Shown here piece by piece: positions 41,252-53,078 of a stretch of DNA of 64,000 bases. Source of the DNA: Globodera rostochiensis (lineage: Eukaryota; Nematoda; Chromadorea; Rhabditida; Heteroderidae); NCBI GenBank assembly GCA_018350325.1, contig JAEVLN010000003.1, positions 3,564,441 through 3,628,440 of the forward strand. Reading direction: 5' to 3'. Under the pieces are notes generated by a model. That model was given only the letters and a program-made list of their open reading frames with translations, had not been told where the DNA came from and did not search any database. The position numbers were made by a program, and so were the translations under genes. Position 1 is the first letter of the stretch; each line of letters starts with the position of its first letter.

Positions 41252-44200
41252 TCAAGGAATTGAGGTCACATCACTTGGCGAGTAGAAAAATTGAGGGACG
41301 CTTTGAAGTTGTTGAGGGGGTCTGTAGTCCGAGAACAATTTCGTCGGCTCCTAAAAAAAGTGATTTTCACGAATTGCTTTAAAAGATCGGGCCAAACCAT
41401 TTTATTGTATCCGTCCCCACTTCCCATCGGCGGCATTGAATTTCCAATTCGCAATGCGCCAAAATCGCTCATTCGACTTTCAGTCGGGGAAAAGTGTTGG
41501 CCGTTGTCATATCCGGCGGCTTGTCCCATCGTTCCGGCATCGACGTCCCGCATGAAAAACACAGTGCTCGTCAAGAAAGTCGCCATCCTTTGGATTATTT
41601 ACATTTTGGATGGATTAAGCTTACAAACTTTGGATTATTTACATTTTGGATGGATTAAGCTTACAAACTTTGGATTGTTTACATTTTGGATGGATTAAGC
41701 TTACAAACTTTGGATTGTTTACATTTTGGATGGATTAAGCTTACAAACTTTGGATTGTTTACATTTTGGATGGATTAAGCTTACAAACTTTGGATTGTTT
41801 ACATTTTGGATGGATTAAGCTTACAAACTTTGGATTGTTTACATTTTGGATGGATTAAGCTTACAAACTTTGGATTGTTTACATTTTGGATGGATTAAGC
41901 TTACAAACTTTGGATTATTTACATTTTGGATGGATTAAGCTTACAAACTTTGGATTATTTACATTTTGGATGGATTAAGCTTACAAACTTTGGATTGTTT
42001 ACATTTTGGATGGATTAAGCTACAAACTTTGGATTATTTACATTTTGGATGGATTAAGCTTACAAACTTTGGATTATTTACATTTTGGATGGATTAAGCT
42101 TACAAACTTTGGATTATTTACATTTTGGATGGATTAAGCTTACAAACTTTGGATTGTTTACATTTTGGATGGATTAAGCTTACAAACTTTGGATTATTTA
42201 CATTTTGGATGGATTAAGCTTACAAACTTTGGATTATTTACATTTTGGATGGATTAAGCTTACAAACTTTGGATTGTTTACATTTTGGATGGATTAAGAT
42301 TACAAACTTTGGATTATTTACATTTTGGATGGATTAAGCTTACAAACTTTGGATTGTTTACATTTTGGATGGATTAAGCTTACAAACTTTGGATTATTTA
42401 CATTTTGGATGGATTAAGCTTACAAACTTTGGATTGTTTACATTTTGGATGGATTAAGCTTACAAACTTTGGATTATTTACATTTTGGATGGATTAAGCT
42501 TACAAACTTTGGATTGTTTACATTTTGGATGGATTAAGCTTACAAACTTTGGATTATTTACATTTTGGATGGATTAAGCTTACAAACTTTGGATTGTTTA
42601 CATTTTGGATGGATTAAGCTTACAAACTTTGGATTGTTTACATTTTGGATGGATTAAGCTTACAAACTTTGGATTGTTTACATTTTGGATGGATTAAGCT
42701 TACAAACTTTGGATTATTTACATTTTGGATGGATTAAGCTTACAAACTTTGGATTGTTTACATTTTGGATGGATTAAGCTTACAAACTTTGGATTGTTTA
42801 CATTTTGGATGGATTAAGCTTACAAACTTTGGATTATTTACATTTTGGATGGATTAAGCTTACAAACTTTGGATTGTTTACATTTTGGATGGATTAAGCT
42901 TACAAACTTTGGATTATTTACATTTTGGATGGATTAAGCTTACAAACTTTGGATTGTTTACATTTTGGATGGATTAAGCTTACAAACTTTGGATTGTTTA
43001 CATTTTGGATGGATTAAGCTTACAAACTTTGGATTGTTTACATTTTGGATGGATTAAGCTTACAAACTTTGGATTGTTTACATTTTGGATGGATTAAGCT
43101 TACAAACTTTGGATTGTTTACATTTTGGATGGATTAAGCTTACAAACTTTGGATTGTTTACATTTTGGATGGATTAAGCTTACAAACTTTGGATTGTTTA
43201 CATTTTGGATGGATTAAGCTTACAAACTTTGGATTGTTTACATTTTGGATGGATTAAGCTTACAAATTAGTTTGGGTAAATCGAGCACCCCCCCCCCCCC
43301 CCCCTCATTGTGTAGCCGGCCTTTTACATCAATGCGAACAGCATCACACTCATGCCAAAGCAGGCCAAAAAGAAGGAGTAGCCGTATTGCTTCTCAAAAG
43401 TGTTCTTCACGCCGATCAAATAACGCGACTCCAACATTTCAGCGTTGATCAGAAAAACGGCTAATCCGATGCAGCAGAGCAAAACTTAAAATAAATCGTG
43501 CGATGAATGAGGCAAAAAGGCAGCGAAAAGAACCAACAGGCAAAGGCTAGAAGAGCGTCCATGACGACCTGAAACCGTTGATAATGTCAGGCATCAAACC
43601 CCAAAAGGTTAACCAAGCCGAGGCCCCAAAACTCAAAAAAAGAAATCCAAACCGACCACAAGGGGAAAACTTGCCGTGGTTATTCGGATCAGCCCTGGCC
43701 TCGCCATGCCAATGCCAATGGCGGTCATTGCACCACCGGCCAGACTCATTGTGATCGACATAATAATCAACACGGCATAATGCCATCCTGAATGAATGAA
43801 AGCAAATCGAAGCCTAAGAGAGCAAACCAAAAAAATAAGGCGTCCTTAGCAATTTCTTTCGACAGTCACCGATCAGGAAAAACCGGCACACGTCCACTCG
43901 CTCGTAATAATCTAAATTTTGAGCGAATCATTTTGTTTTGAAGAAAGGAAACGAACTGATCAGGTCGTCGCTGAAGATGTACCAGCATTGGCTTTGGCCT
44001 GGACAGTAAATCCACAGTCCGCTCTGAATGTTTCTTCCAATGTCCGTGTCCTGGGCCACCTGAAATTCGTTTTTTTTCGTTTTTGATCAGCAGCTAACGG
44101 ACTCAAAGTCGAACTATTCACTATTCTCCCCTCCCCCCCTAAACAAACAAATCACGGGGGTTGAATGGAAGAACGGACCTGCCATGCCGGCGTTAGGGTG

Positions 44201-44772
44201 GCGATGAACAGCAAAAGATTGCTGGCAGCTTAAATTAAATACAGAAATCAGCTAACCCAATTTGTGCGATAAGCCAACAAATTCGCGGACCCTACCAAAA
44301 TTGTTTAATATTTAATCAAACCAAGTGACGCTTAAATCGCTTATAACTTCGTTTGTTTAAAAAGAAAAATAAATTTTCAAATTCATTTTAAGAGAGTTTT
44401 TTTTCTTAAAGATATTTTAAATATTTTAAATTTATTTAACAACTTTAAAAGGCCCTTTTTTCTTCAACAGATCGCTTGCCCACATTTAATTTGCATTGTG
44501 TAAAGAGCCCACTAAACTTAGACGACTGAAATTGATTTGTTCTGCTGCTGGGAAACGGCCGATGGGCGAATAACAATCATTTGAAATATATTATTTAATT
44601 ACAAATTTAAAAACAAAATGATCAATTTTCTGCATGTTGAGGGAGGCTTACTATTCCCCCCCCCCCATAAATATAAATTGGTTAAATATATTTAATATTC
44701 AATTAGTGCGTAACCTGTCAACGCAATGGTGGCCAGTTGGACTTTGGCTAGCCGCGAATGCAAGTCAAACAT
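41252..44772 (-). CDS. Claudin/Clc-like four-span membrane protein A
   Basis: Start ATG 44772 (MFDLHSRLAKVQLATIALTG). Membrane span 1 is in the next exon (ASNLLLFIATLTPAWQ, about 44230). The first outer loop has the claudin-type signature SGLWIYCPGQSQCW (about 44020). Then YYERVDVCRFFLIG, span 2 (WHYAVLIIMSITMSLAGGAM, about 43780), span 3 (VLLCCIGLAVFLINAEM, about 43485), and GYSFFLACFGMSVMLFALM reaching 43326. I join this across an intron 43325-41587 to ATFLTSTVFFMRDVDAGTMG, so the fourth span is continuous, then through a further intron to a Pro/Tyr-rich tail ending SDVTSIP, stop 41252-41254. If that intron is not used, the protein would stop at 43324. Such proteins act in epithelial junctions or as channel/receptor partners. 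The neighbouring gene B is of the same superfamily. Confidence 0.8.
41585..43266. repeat. 40-bp satellite array, about 42 copies
   Basis: Head-to-tail units with core TTTGGATTGTTTACATTTTG then GATGGATTAAGCTTACAAAC. Almost invariant. The main variation is GATTGTTT versus GATTATTT, which alternates in blocks. Contains one HindIII-type AAGCTT per unit. Single-base losses shift the register near 42020. It fills an inferred intron of claudin-like gene A. Confidence 0.98.
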
Positions 44773-45425
44773 ATTAATGCCGATTTATTTTTATTTTTGT
44801 TAAAATGGAAGTTCGGAGTTTGGCAATATTCTGTGAGGCATTCTTTTTTTAATTAGAGGGCGGATTCTCCCAATTCTTTCCCCACCGAGATTACCTTTAA
44901 AGGGACGGGAAATTGGGGGGGGGGAACAGGTTTTGTGGGGGGGAGGGGACAAATTGATGGATGAAATTGTGTTAGAATCGGAATTCTTGGAATTAAATTT
45001 TCCCAGGGCTTTAAGGCATTGTGTAATTTAGATCCAGCAGATCGCCGCGGGGGATAAAGAATTTGTTAGTGAAAGAAAGGAAGAAGGGAAGGGCATTTCG
45101 TTCGATTACGAAGAGATATTAGGGAAACTGATCAAAATCACTTTGTCTCGACCGTTTCGCGCAGAGAGACCATCCCTCCCTCCGCGGCACTGCCAAAATT
45201 TATTTCGCGATCCGATCTGAAAATGAATCACTAATTCAAATCCCCTGACCGACCATTTGAAGGCTTTTGCTTCGCTTTTTAGGGAAAAAGGTGGAAGAAG
45301 CACCGAAGAAGTGTAACCGGCGGGGGGGGGGGGGGGATAGGGCAAAATGTGCGCAACGGACGGACGGTGCGGCCGGTGCCGGCGGCGCTTTCCTTCCCCA
45401 TTCCAATCGATTGTCCTTGGCGGGA

Positions 45426-45457
<32 letters not shown>

Positions 45458-45715
45458 AAATTTCATGGGATTTGCAATAAATGTGGAATAAAAAGAATTT
45501 AAAATTCAATGTATCAAAAATTTATCAGTAAATTTACTTTCATAATAATTTATTTAAAAAACGGTTTTTAGTAAAGATTTTTATTTTAAATTTAATGTTA
45601 ACTTTTAGTTAAACATTTTGAGATTTGTATTTAAATCCGTCATTAGTAAGGAAGTTCAAAGGCATCGAGCTGAGTGAGATCACAAATAAACGCTTAGGGT
45701 TCGGTCATTTTTCGA
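44773..45715. other. Spacer between the two claudin-like genes
   Basis: About 940 bp with long G runs (44915-44945, 45323-45337, 45429-45459). The last is an almost pure G tract of about 30 bases. No exon supported. Confidence 0.55.
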
Positions 45716-46873
45716 TCAGTCGGCCCATCGGAAGCCGGCGACGGGGGGCAGTGGTGGCAACTCGCGCATCGCGAACCTGGCTTCCCAATGCTGTTGCTCA
45801 TCGCTGGTATCTCTCTGCAAAAATCGGAAAAATCAGAATTTTATGTAAAAATACCGTAAACAGAGGCGGTGGAGAGGTACCACGGGCATACTGTAATTTG
45901 GAAGGAAAGCGATGCCCCAAGGACATGTCGGCACGGCTCAGTCGGAAGAGATGGAACAGTGCTGGCACCAGCGAAAAGAAAAGCAGAACAATGGCCGCAC
46001 ATTCGACGTAAAAGGAATAGCCACGATGCTTCTGAACTTCCGTTGCAATTTTCGGAGATTAAAACCAAAAAACCCCCCAGGCATTTATTTCAAAAGCACC
46101 TCATAAATTCCGCTGACACTGACGTGGAAGAAGCGATATTCGACCTAAACGGGGGGAAATCAGTCTTCGCATTCATTCGGATGGTGCCGACCATTTGGGA
46201 GAGGACGGCAAAAGAAAGTGTGGCGCCGGTGTGAATCAAAACTTTTGGAATTTTAAATGATTTGAAAGTTTTTTGATTGGAAATTCCCACCGGCGACGCC
46301 CATCAGAGCGACGAAGGAAATGGCTGAGAGGCGACGGGTCGGCGCATGGAAAGACAAACAGAGGGAAAACAGCGACAAGAAAACGACCAATTGGGCACCC
46401 AAATAGACGAACAGAACGTGCCGTTGCCATGCTGACAAATGAGGACGAACCAAAAGAGTACGGTATTGAAGGCCATTCGACTACGGCATACCGTAAAAGG
46501 GCGGGGCGCGCATGTTCAGCAATTCAGTGGACGTGTAAAAGTTGAAGTCGGAGTTGGTGAACACATAGGCGCACGTGTACATGCCGTTGGGCCTGTAAAT
46601 TTGCCATTTTTGTCGACGTTTTTGAACCATCGATTGATCCAATCTTGTCCCGCCCGATCTTCAATCAGCTAAAAGCCCGCAGGATAGGGCAGACCTTGTC
46701 TGGCAGTTCAACCACAGTCCACTTTGCACCCACTGCTCAATCTCCCGGGCGTACACAACCTGCCAGGCGGGCGTCAGTACGGCGACAAAGCCCAGCACAA
46801 CGCCAACCAATGCAAGCGTAAGTGCCACAATTTGAAGCAACGAAAGAGGCACCAAAGGACCACCGGACGCCAT
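45716..46873 (-). CDS. Claudin/Clc-like four-span membrane protein B
   Basis: Start ATG 46873. Span 1 SLLQIVALTLALVGVVLGFV, then TPAWQVV and the outer-loop signature SGLWLNC. Exon 2 (about 46595): PNGMYTCAYVFTNSDFNFYT. Exon 3: WQRHVLFVYLGAQLVVFLSL (span 2) and AISFVALMGVA. Exon 4: VLIHTGATLSFAVLSQM (span 3). Exon 5: VEYRFFHVSVSGIYE. Exon 6: GYSFYVECAAIVLLFFSLVP (span 4). A last exon after a 44-bp intron gives an acidic, proline-containing tail (REL-PPLPPV), stop 45716-45718. All junctions keep phase. Topology and the GLWxxC motif fit the PMP22/EMP/claudin superfamily. Same strand and adjacent to gene A, so a tandem duplication is likely though the sequences have diverged. Confidence 0.85.
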
Positions 46874-47959
46874 TTCTTAACAGAAATGGAAGAAAGACAA
46901 TTGTTGACTAACAAATAAGTGAAATGATGAATGGATGAGGCTTTAATGGGTTGGTGAGCAAATCTGCTGATTGGATTAGGCTTAACGGTTGGGAGCGAAG
47001 TTGCCGCTGCTAGAGGACAAATGTTTGGACCCGAGCGCCCAAGGGGATGTTCTGTTGATCGAAACACAAACAGAAAAGAACGAATATGTACAATAATCCT
47101 TCGAGCACGAATTATTGGCTTGGTGGACAATTTGTACCAGCCCAATCCAATTGGCTGGGATAATGTTCTCTCCGACTTCCCATTCTGTCAGTGTGAAGTT
47201 GAGTTTAAGTGGCGGTGTGGGAAGTGAAGAGAATGGGGGGGGGGGGGACGGGGGGCGATAGCGGACTTTTGACCATTCGGAGACACTCAAAAGGTGTGGG
47301 AGGGATCTGCTGAAAGAGTCGCAAACGAAGCCAAAAGCACTGCGAACAAAATGGGGACGGACGGACTAACGGAAGGGCGGGGGGGATGGCTTCTCAAATT
47401 GAATTTGTTCTTAAAATTCAAAAAATTTAAATTGCTTCTCAAAGACAGTCCCCGCGCGAATTTGTGCTTATTTGGCGTGAATGGAGGGAAGGAGAGAAAA
47501 GAGAGAGAAAGGTGAGTGAGAGAGAGTGTTGTTGGGGGAGGGACAGAAAGACAAAGGAATCGTGCGTGTGCACCCATCGATTAATGGTCGACGACGGAAC
47601 CCCCCGGGGGGGGGGGGGAAAGAAGCCAAAACAGGTTGGCGTAAAGACAAAACATATAAAAACTGGACAATGACCAAACTAAACGAATGTAAATTCAAGA
47701 ATTCGTGGTACAAAAATGAGCGAGAAGCTATGTAAGTCCTCTGGACGTTTGAATTCAACCGAATTCGAACACTTTCGAATTTATGCCCTGAGGCAAATTT
47801 ATCAGACAAATAAATGAGATTAGAGTTGGGCAAAATGTGATTAAAATAAGGTCAGTCTGATCACACAATTGATCACTTGGAAAAGCTCCCTATACACATT
47901 CAATGGGCCGCGATAATGCACTTCCCTCCATGCCGGCTCCTTCACTTGCCCTCTCATCG
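46874..47959. other. Intergenic region, claudin B to proline-rich gene
   Basis: About 1.1 kb upstream of claudin-like gene B and downstream of the proline-rich gene. G runs at 47235-47255 and 47605-47620, GA-rich tract 47480-47545. No exon supported. Confidence 0.5.
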
Positions 47960-48967
47960 TCACATTGCCCGTCGACGGTTAAACCGATTGAACTTTGAAG
48001 GCCACGGCAGATCCACAGGCAGAAACTCGCCCGAATGCTCAATCCAACTCTTTTTCATCACTGCGTAGGGCTTTGCACCGTACGGCGGGGGCGGTGGCGG
48101 TGGGGGCAGAGGAGGGGGAGGCGGTGGAGGAAGAGGCGGTGGGCCTAGAGATTGTAGTGGCGGAGGGGGAGGCGGTGGCGGAGGGGGAGGCGGAGGCGGA
48201 GGCGGTGGCGGTGGTGGAGGCGGAGGCGGAGGCGGTGGCGGCGGCGGAGGCGGTGGTGGTGGCGGAGGGGGAGGCGGTGGGGGAGGAGGCGGCGGCGGTA
48301 GAGGGGGTGGAGGTGGAGGAGGAACAGCATATGGCGGTGGACCACCGAATTTCTGGTAGCCGTAGCCGCCGTACTTTTTCTTGAAAAAGCTGAAAATAGT
48401 GGGAAAGCACGAGCGATGTCTACAATAACTCGAAACTCGGACCTCGGGTGTGGTGGAAGAGGCGGTGGCGGAGGAGGTGGCGGGGGAGGTGGCGGCGGAG
48501 GTTGGGGTGGTGGTGGTACTGGTGGGTCTCCGTTGAACTCATCGAGTGTACTGACTGGCGGAGGTGGCGGTGGCGGTGCTGAAGGCGGATCCGGGATGGC
48601 TCCCCACGGGAACGACGTGCCGGAGGGGGGCCGTAGAACGGGCGCGATAGCCGACGATGGAAGCGGTGGCGGTAGCGCAGGGAGACTCGCACGCATCTCA
48701 GCAATTTCCATAGCGGTGCCTGGAAATGCGCCGGGCGGCGGCAGCGGCGCATCCGGTGGAAGGCCCGGCGCGGCTCGGCGGAAACGCCTAAACAATGAGA
48801 GGAGCTGATTACTATAATTAGCGTTTCTTAATCGGGTCCTAATTATTGGAGAAGGGGCCATTTGTTTAAGAGAACCCGAACAATGCAAAGGGATGAACGT
48901 GTGGCACCAGCAACATCAGAAGGAGGAGAAGGTTGAGGGGGAACGGCAACCGATGGAAGAACGCCAT
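47960..48967 (-). CDS. Secreted proline-rich protein
   Basis: Start ATG 48967 gives a signal peptide (MAFFHRLPFPLNLLLLLMLL, cut near HPFA). Exon 2 (about 48795-48447) reads RRFRRAAPGLPPDAPLPPPG and on to a block of about 15 consecutive prolines. Exon 3 starts at about 48390 (FFKKKYGGYGYQKFGGPPP) and contains polyproline runs of up to dozens of residues (48320-48075), interrupted by LQSLGPPPLP. The end is PYGAKPYAVMKKSWIEHSGE to RFNRRRAM, stop 47960-47962. Phases agree. I do not recognise a family. Composition suggests a structural protein of an extracellular matrix, cuticle or gland secretion. The Pro codons are CCG/CCT/CCA mixed, so it is not a simple trinucleotide expansion of one codon. 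Confidence 0.72.
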
Positions 48968-50184
48968 GTCGACTTCCTGTTCTTTGTATGTTTTCGTCCT
49001 GTCCGAAGTGAATGGTGGCAATGATTGGATGGGACTAAAAGCATCGCCCGAGGCAGAAGCTTTTATACTCAAGAAAAGGGAGGGAGCCTGAAAAAGACCC
49101 GATTTCGAGAGCCGACAAAGCATTCGACTTATTGTCGCCAAAGAGCTGTTACCCCTTCCTAGGCCATCCATTTACATTTCCCCTCCGGCGGAAACATCAC
49201 AACACAATGGCCCGAGGGCACTTGACAAGTTGGAGGTTGTGTGTCCCGAGGCAATTAGCACAATTGCGACTCTTTCAATTCGTTTTCCGGACGCGCATTG
49301 TCGGAGAAGCACTCAAAGGACGTGGGGGGGGGAAGTTCGGTCACGGCGTCCAAATAAGTCATCATCATTATATCACCAAATCGTCAGCCCCCCCCCAAGT
49401 GCAAAAGCAAATGTAAATTTAATTAAGGGGCAAAAAAAGAAAGAACAGTGCTGCACCTGGATTCCCTTTCCTTTGTCTAATTTTAAGTTGAAACGAGAAA
49501 AGAATGCCGCCCGTCCGTCCCTATTTCATGACCATAAAGTTTAAAAAGCTCCTGTACAAAAGTGCTGAAAAAAGCAGAAAAGCACAGTTCGAAGCGACCC
49601 GCCTGGAGGGAGCTTGTTTTAACCATGTAACGATGGCCCAAAACCGAAAACTTCAGTTTTTGATAATTCACAATTAATCTTTGCAATTTGTTAGCTGCGC
49701 GTCCTTCGGCCCGAAACACAGAACACCAATCAGTCCCAAAAGAAATTGGCTTTCCAGCAGAATCTCAAAGCAAAGGTTTTCCAATTTCTTCCCAAAATTA
49801 ACACTTTTCACAACCGAAGTTGTTTACTTTTTATGTCGAAATTTTTCAAAATAAAATTTTGATATCGAACAACGCGAGAGATATAAACAAACAATTGGAG
49901 GAGAGAGTGAGAGAGTGTTGTGCGAGGAGAGACAGGCGTTGGGGCAGAGATTGTCGAGATAGCGTGCGGTTGTCGGTGTTTGTCGTTTGGTGGCAGAAAT
50001 AGACAATAAAAGTGAACGTTTGGGGGGGAGGGGACGGCAAAATTGACAAACGCATAATATAAAATAATAAAAGCAAAGAATAAATAAAGTTTTGTCTCAT
50101 CGGAGGGAGAGGTAATAGCATCAAACAAAACAATATATTAAACAAACAAAAAGTCCGATTTGAGCTAATCTATTCAAAATTCGT
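48968..50184. other. Intergenic region upstream of the proline-rich gene
   Basis: About 1.2 kb with scattered short open frames on both strands, GAGAGA-rich sequence (49895-49935) and no recognisable exon. Confidence 0.5.
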
Positions 50185-52554
50185 TTATTGCCTTCCCCCG
50201 CTGTTGCTGTTGATCACGGAGCTGTTGTTCTGTCGCACAGCCGCAAAAACGTCGTCACCGAAGTCGCCAAAATGTTCCAAAAAATTTTGACGTGAAAGCA
50301 GCGGCAAGTCGCAGTTCGCATCGGTGGCAAATACGGCCAACTTTTCCTGGACAATAAAATTTTTAAAAGCAAAAAGAGAATTGCGCAAAGTTCCGGTACA
50401 AAAACTCCGGGTTTAAGTTAATTCCGGTTTACCGATTCCCGATCCTGCTGAACTCAAATGAAAAAACCATTCAATTTAAGAAAATACTCCCCCAAACGGA
50501 CTGACCACCATTTTGGCGTGGAGACGATCAGCCAACGCCCTTTCATTGCTGTTGTAATGTTTGTCCGTTTGCACTCGGCTGATCACTTGGTAAATGACGC
50601 CGACATTTGGGAGGATGACCCGTTGAATGGTCTGACAAAAACGGACACGAAATTCATTTTCAAATAAAATATTTGCCCACATCCGTCCCAAGTTGGCAAA
50701 GGGCGTACACCGAGCCGTACAACGTGGGCAAAGAGCAGGCAGAGTCGGAGAAGGCACGGGAAAGGGCGCGGATGACGCGGGTGTGGATGTGGGGGAGGCG
50801 ATAACGCCTAAAAATTGACCAAAGAATGTAAATGGAAAAAAGAATTTCAATTATATTTAAGCAAATTTCGAAAATTTCTCTCTCCAATTTGAATTGTATT
50901 AACCTCAGCAATTGTGTGAGCAAATCGGCGGCAAATTCGCGAAGTACGCAATGAGTGTTCGTTTCCGTTTGGGTGGCAGAAATTTGGCGGCTGAGAATGC
51001 AGGAAAGAATGGCGGGCAGTAATTCGTGGAACTGAAAAGCGGACATTTGGAAATGCGAAGAATGGCACAACATACGCATGGCTCCAATGAAATTGTCGGG
51101 TTTTGGGAGAGGGCCTGGATCATTCGCATCTGAATGCAAAGAAAGTGTCGATCCACCGTTCGGGAGTTGGCAATAATAACCCAGCATTACCAAGTACACG
51201 AGAATTGCCATATTGTGGACAACGATGTTGCATCGGACCTGAATTTTCGATAATTCAAAAAACACTTTTGGTGATGCAAACCCCCTCCGTAATGGCCACA
51301 GAAAAACGAGGCAATAACGTACGAAGACCACAATCCGTCTGCAGACAGTTTAGTGCCTCCTGTCAACAAAATGTTTAAACACAAAATTAAACATTCCTCC
51401 CGCACCCCAATACGCACAAGTCTCTTTTGTTCATCTTCAGACGGGCCCATGATCGCCTCCATAATTTTGAGGAAGAATACTTGCTGTTCCTAGAGATTTT
51501 TGGAGAAATATGAAATTACGGGCTCAAAAATCCATGTTCAGAATTAATTTTTAGAAGAATTCTCCTTAAACTACGTTCGGCTTCAAATGTTCATTCACTG
51601 ACCAGCGAGAGAGAATGGGTGGTGGTCGATTTGACCTGCACCTGCTCCGTCTTACGCATGCTCTTCATATATTGGTTCAGCAACAGCGTCCTGCTCGTCA
51701 CACCGGCCGATGTGCTCGCCCTGTCCTCCTCATTGGCCATCGGAAGTGCGTCCTTCGGCATTAAGGGCAACGGATTTTCAGGCACAGCAGGCTGAACACC
51801 GTTGATGGCCAGCCAATGTGCTGAATAAATTATAATGCATTTCACAATTTTCAAAACTCCAAACTTCACGAAAAAAAAAGTTCGGCACCGAACATCCCCA
51901 AAGCTTCTCTCTCACCTTTAATAGCGACTTCAAGCGGCAATTTAGGCGGCGGATTGTTCATCACCACACCCAAATCCAACTCGGGGTCCTCCCTGACAAA
52001 AAGTTCTCTGCCCATTTTCCCAACGTGCCGAAATCCAACGTCATCAATGCTTTCATAACCGATAAGTGCCTTTAAAAGAATACCCGGATGAATAAAATTT
52101 GTACATTTTACGGACCATAGAATTAAATTCCAAAATTTTGCTTTTCTCCCCCCAAAAGTCTCAACTTTATAATTTACCGAGTGTCCGTAATAAGCCAGTG
52201 CAGCCTCAACGTCCTCCGAGGAGAGCCATTTCCGTCTAGCACTTCGTTGGAACTTCCGTGCCAATCGGATGACATTTCGTATCAGCGAAGAGACGTGCAA
52301 AGCAATGGCATTACTGCTGGACGGTAAAATGTCTGTGCTGAGCTGCTCGGAGATGACCTGCAAAAAAGGGAATGTAAATGCCGAACTGCACTATTATTTA
52401 AAACAATTTCGTTTAAGCATAGCAGTTGGCTTTATATGGACGGACTTACAGAGACAAAGTTGGACTCAAAAGCGGCCAAATCCGCGGGGAGTGCGAGTTC
52501 ATTCGCAGTGGCGGCGGAAGTCGAAGGCGTCGGAGCATGGCCTTCAACATCCAT
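50185..52554 (-). CDS. TAF6: Transcription initiation factor TFIID subunit 6 (TAF6)
   Basis: Core TFIID subunit with an N-terminal histone fold that pairs with TAF9, and a C-terminal HEAT region. Start ATG 52554 (MDVEGHAPTPSTSAATANEL), intron, then the histone fold at about 52360-52180: VISEQLSTDILPSSSNAIAL, SLIRNVIRLARKFQRSARRK, LSSEDVEAALAYYG. Linker: IGYESIDDVGFRHVGKMGRE, DLGVVMNNPPPKLPLEVAIK (52070-51920), AHWLAINGVQPAVPENPLPL (about 51825). The HEAT part follows from about 51480 (FLKIMEAIMGPSEDEQKRLV-type) through 51250-50690 (NFIGAMRMLCHS, FHELLPAILSCILSRQI). The end is FAAVRQNNSSVINSNSGGRQ, stop 50185-50187. The stop TAA overlaps an AATAAA hexamer. Confidence 0.93.
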
Positions 52555-53078
52555 CGAACATTCAGCGGAAGCGACCGGAACGCGATTAAAAAGAAAGTGA
52601 TGATCGAAGAAGCTGAACCCGTACTTTGCCCAATTCCGTAAATGGGAGAACAGAAAAAATGGGTGTGTGTGTGAAGAACGACACAAAAGCGAACCGAAAA
52701 GGTATGTATTTGAACCGTTTTGCGATCGGATTTGCCCAACAAATTGAACAACAACAAGTCTTTTATCCAACACTTAGTTTGTTAAATCAAATCCAATAAA
52801 TTATGAATGATCAGTCAGGACAGAAAGATGAGTGAATACATAAAAAATAGTTTCACAGTGAATTTTGGTGGATTTAGACATTTGTGGTAATAAACCTTTA
52901 TGGGTCGACTTTGTGGACTTAATAGACATGCATTTTCAGTTTCTAATGAATGCCAAAATCGACCCAAAAATATAAAAGCACAAAGAGTTTTCACAATTCT
53001 TGCAAACGGATCCGTACAAAACAAGAGAGTTTAAAACAACAATTTTTGGGGGAGGAAACGAAGAGACGGAGTAAAGCT
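52555..53078. other. Spacer between SPCS2 and TAF6
   Basis: About 520 bp between two minus-strand genes. Too long for a typical nematode operon gap. No exon recognised. Confidence 0.55.

Noticed and set aside
48145..48888. 247-codon minus-strand frame and 130-codon plus-strand Gly-rich frame
   Set aside because: The minus frame is exon 2 of the proline-rich gene read on into its intron and out of frame; the Gly-rich frame is its complement.
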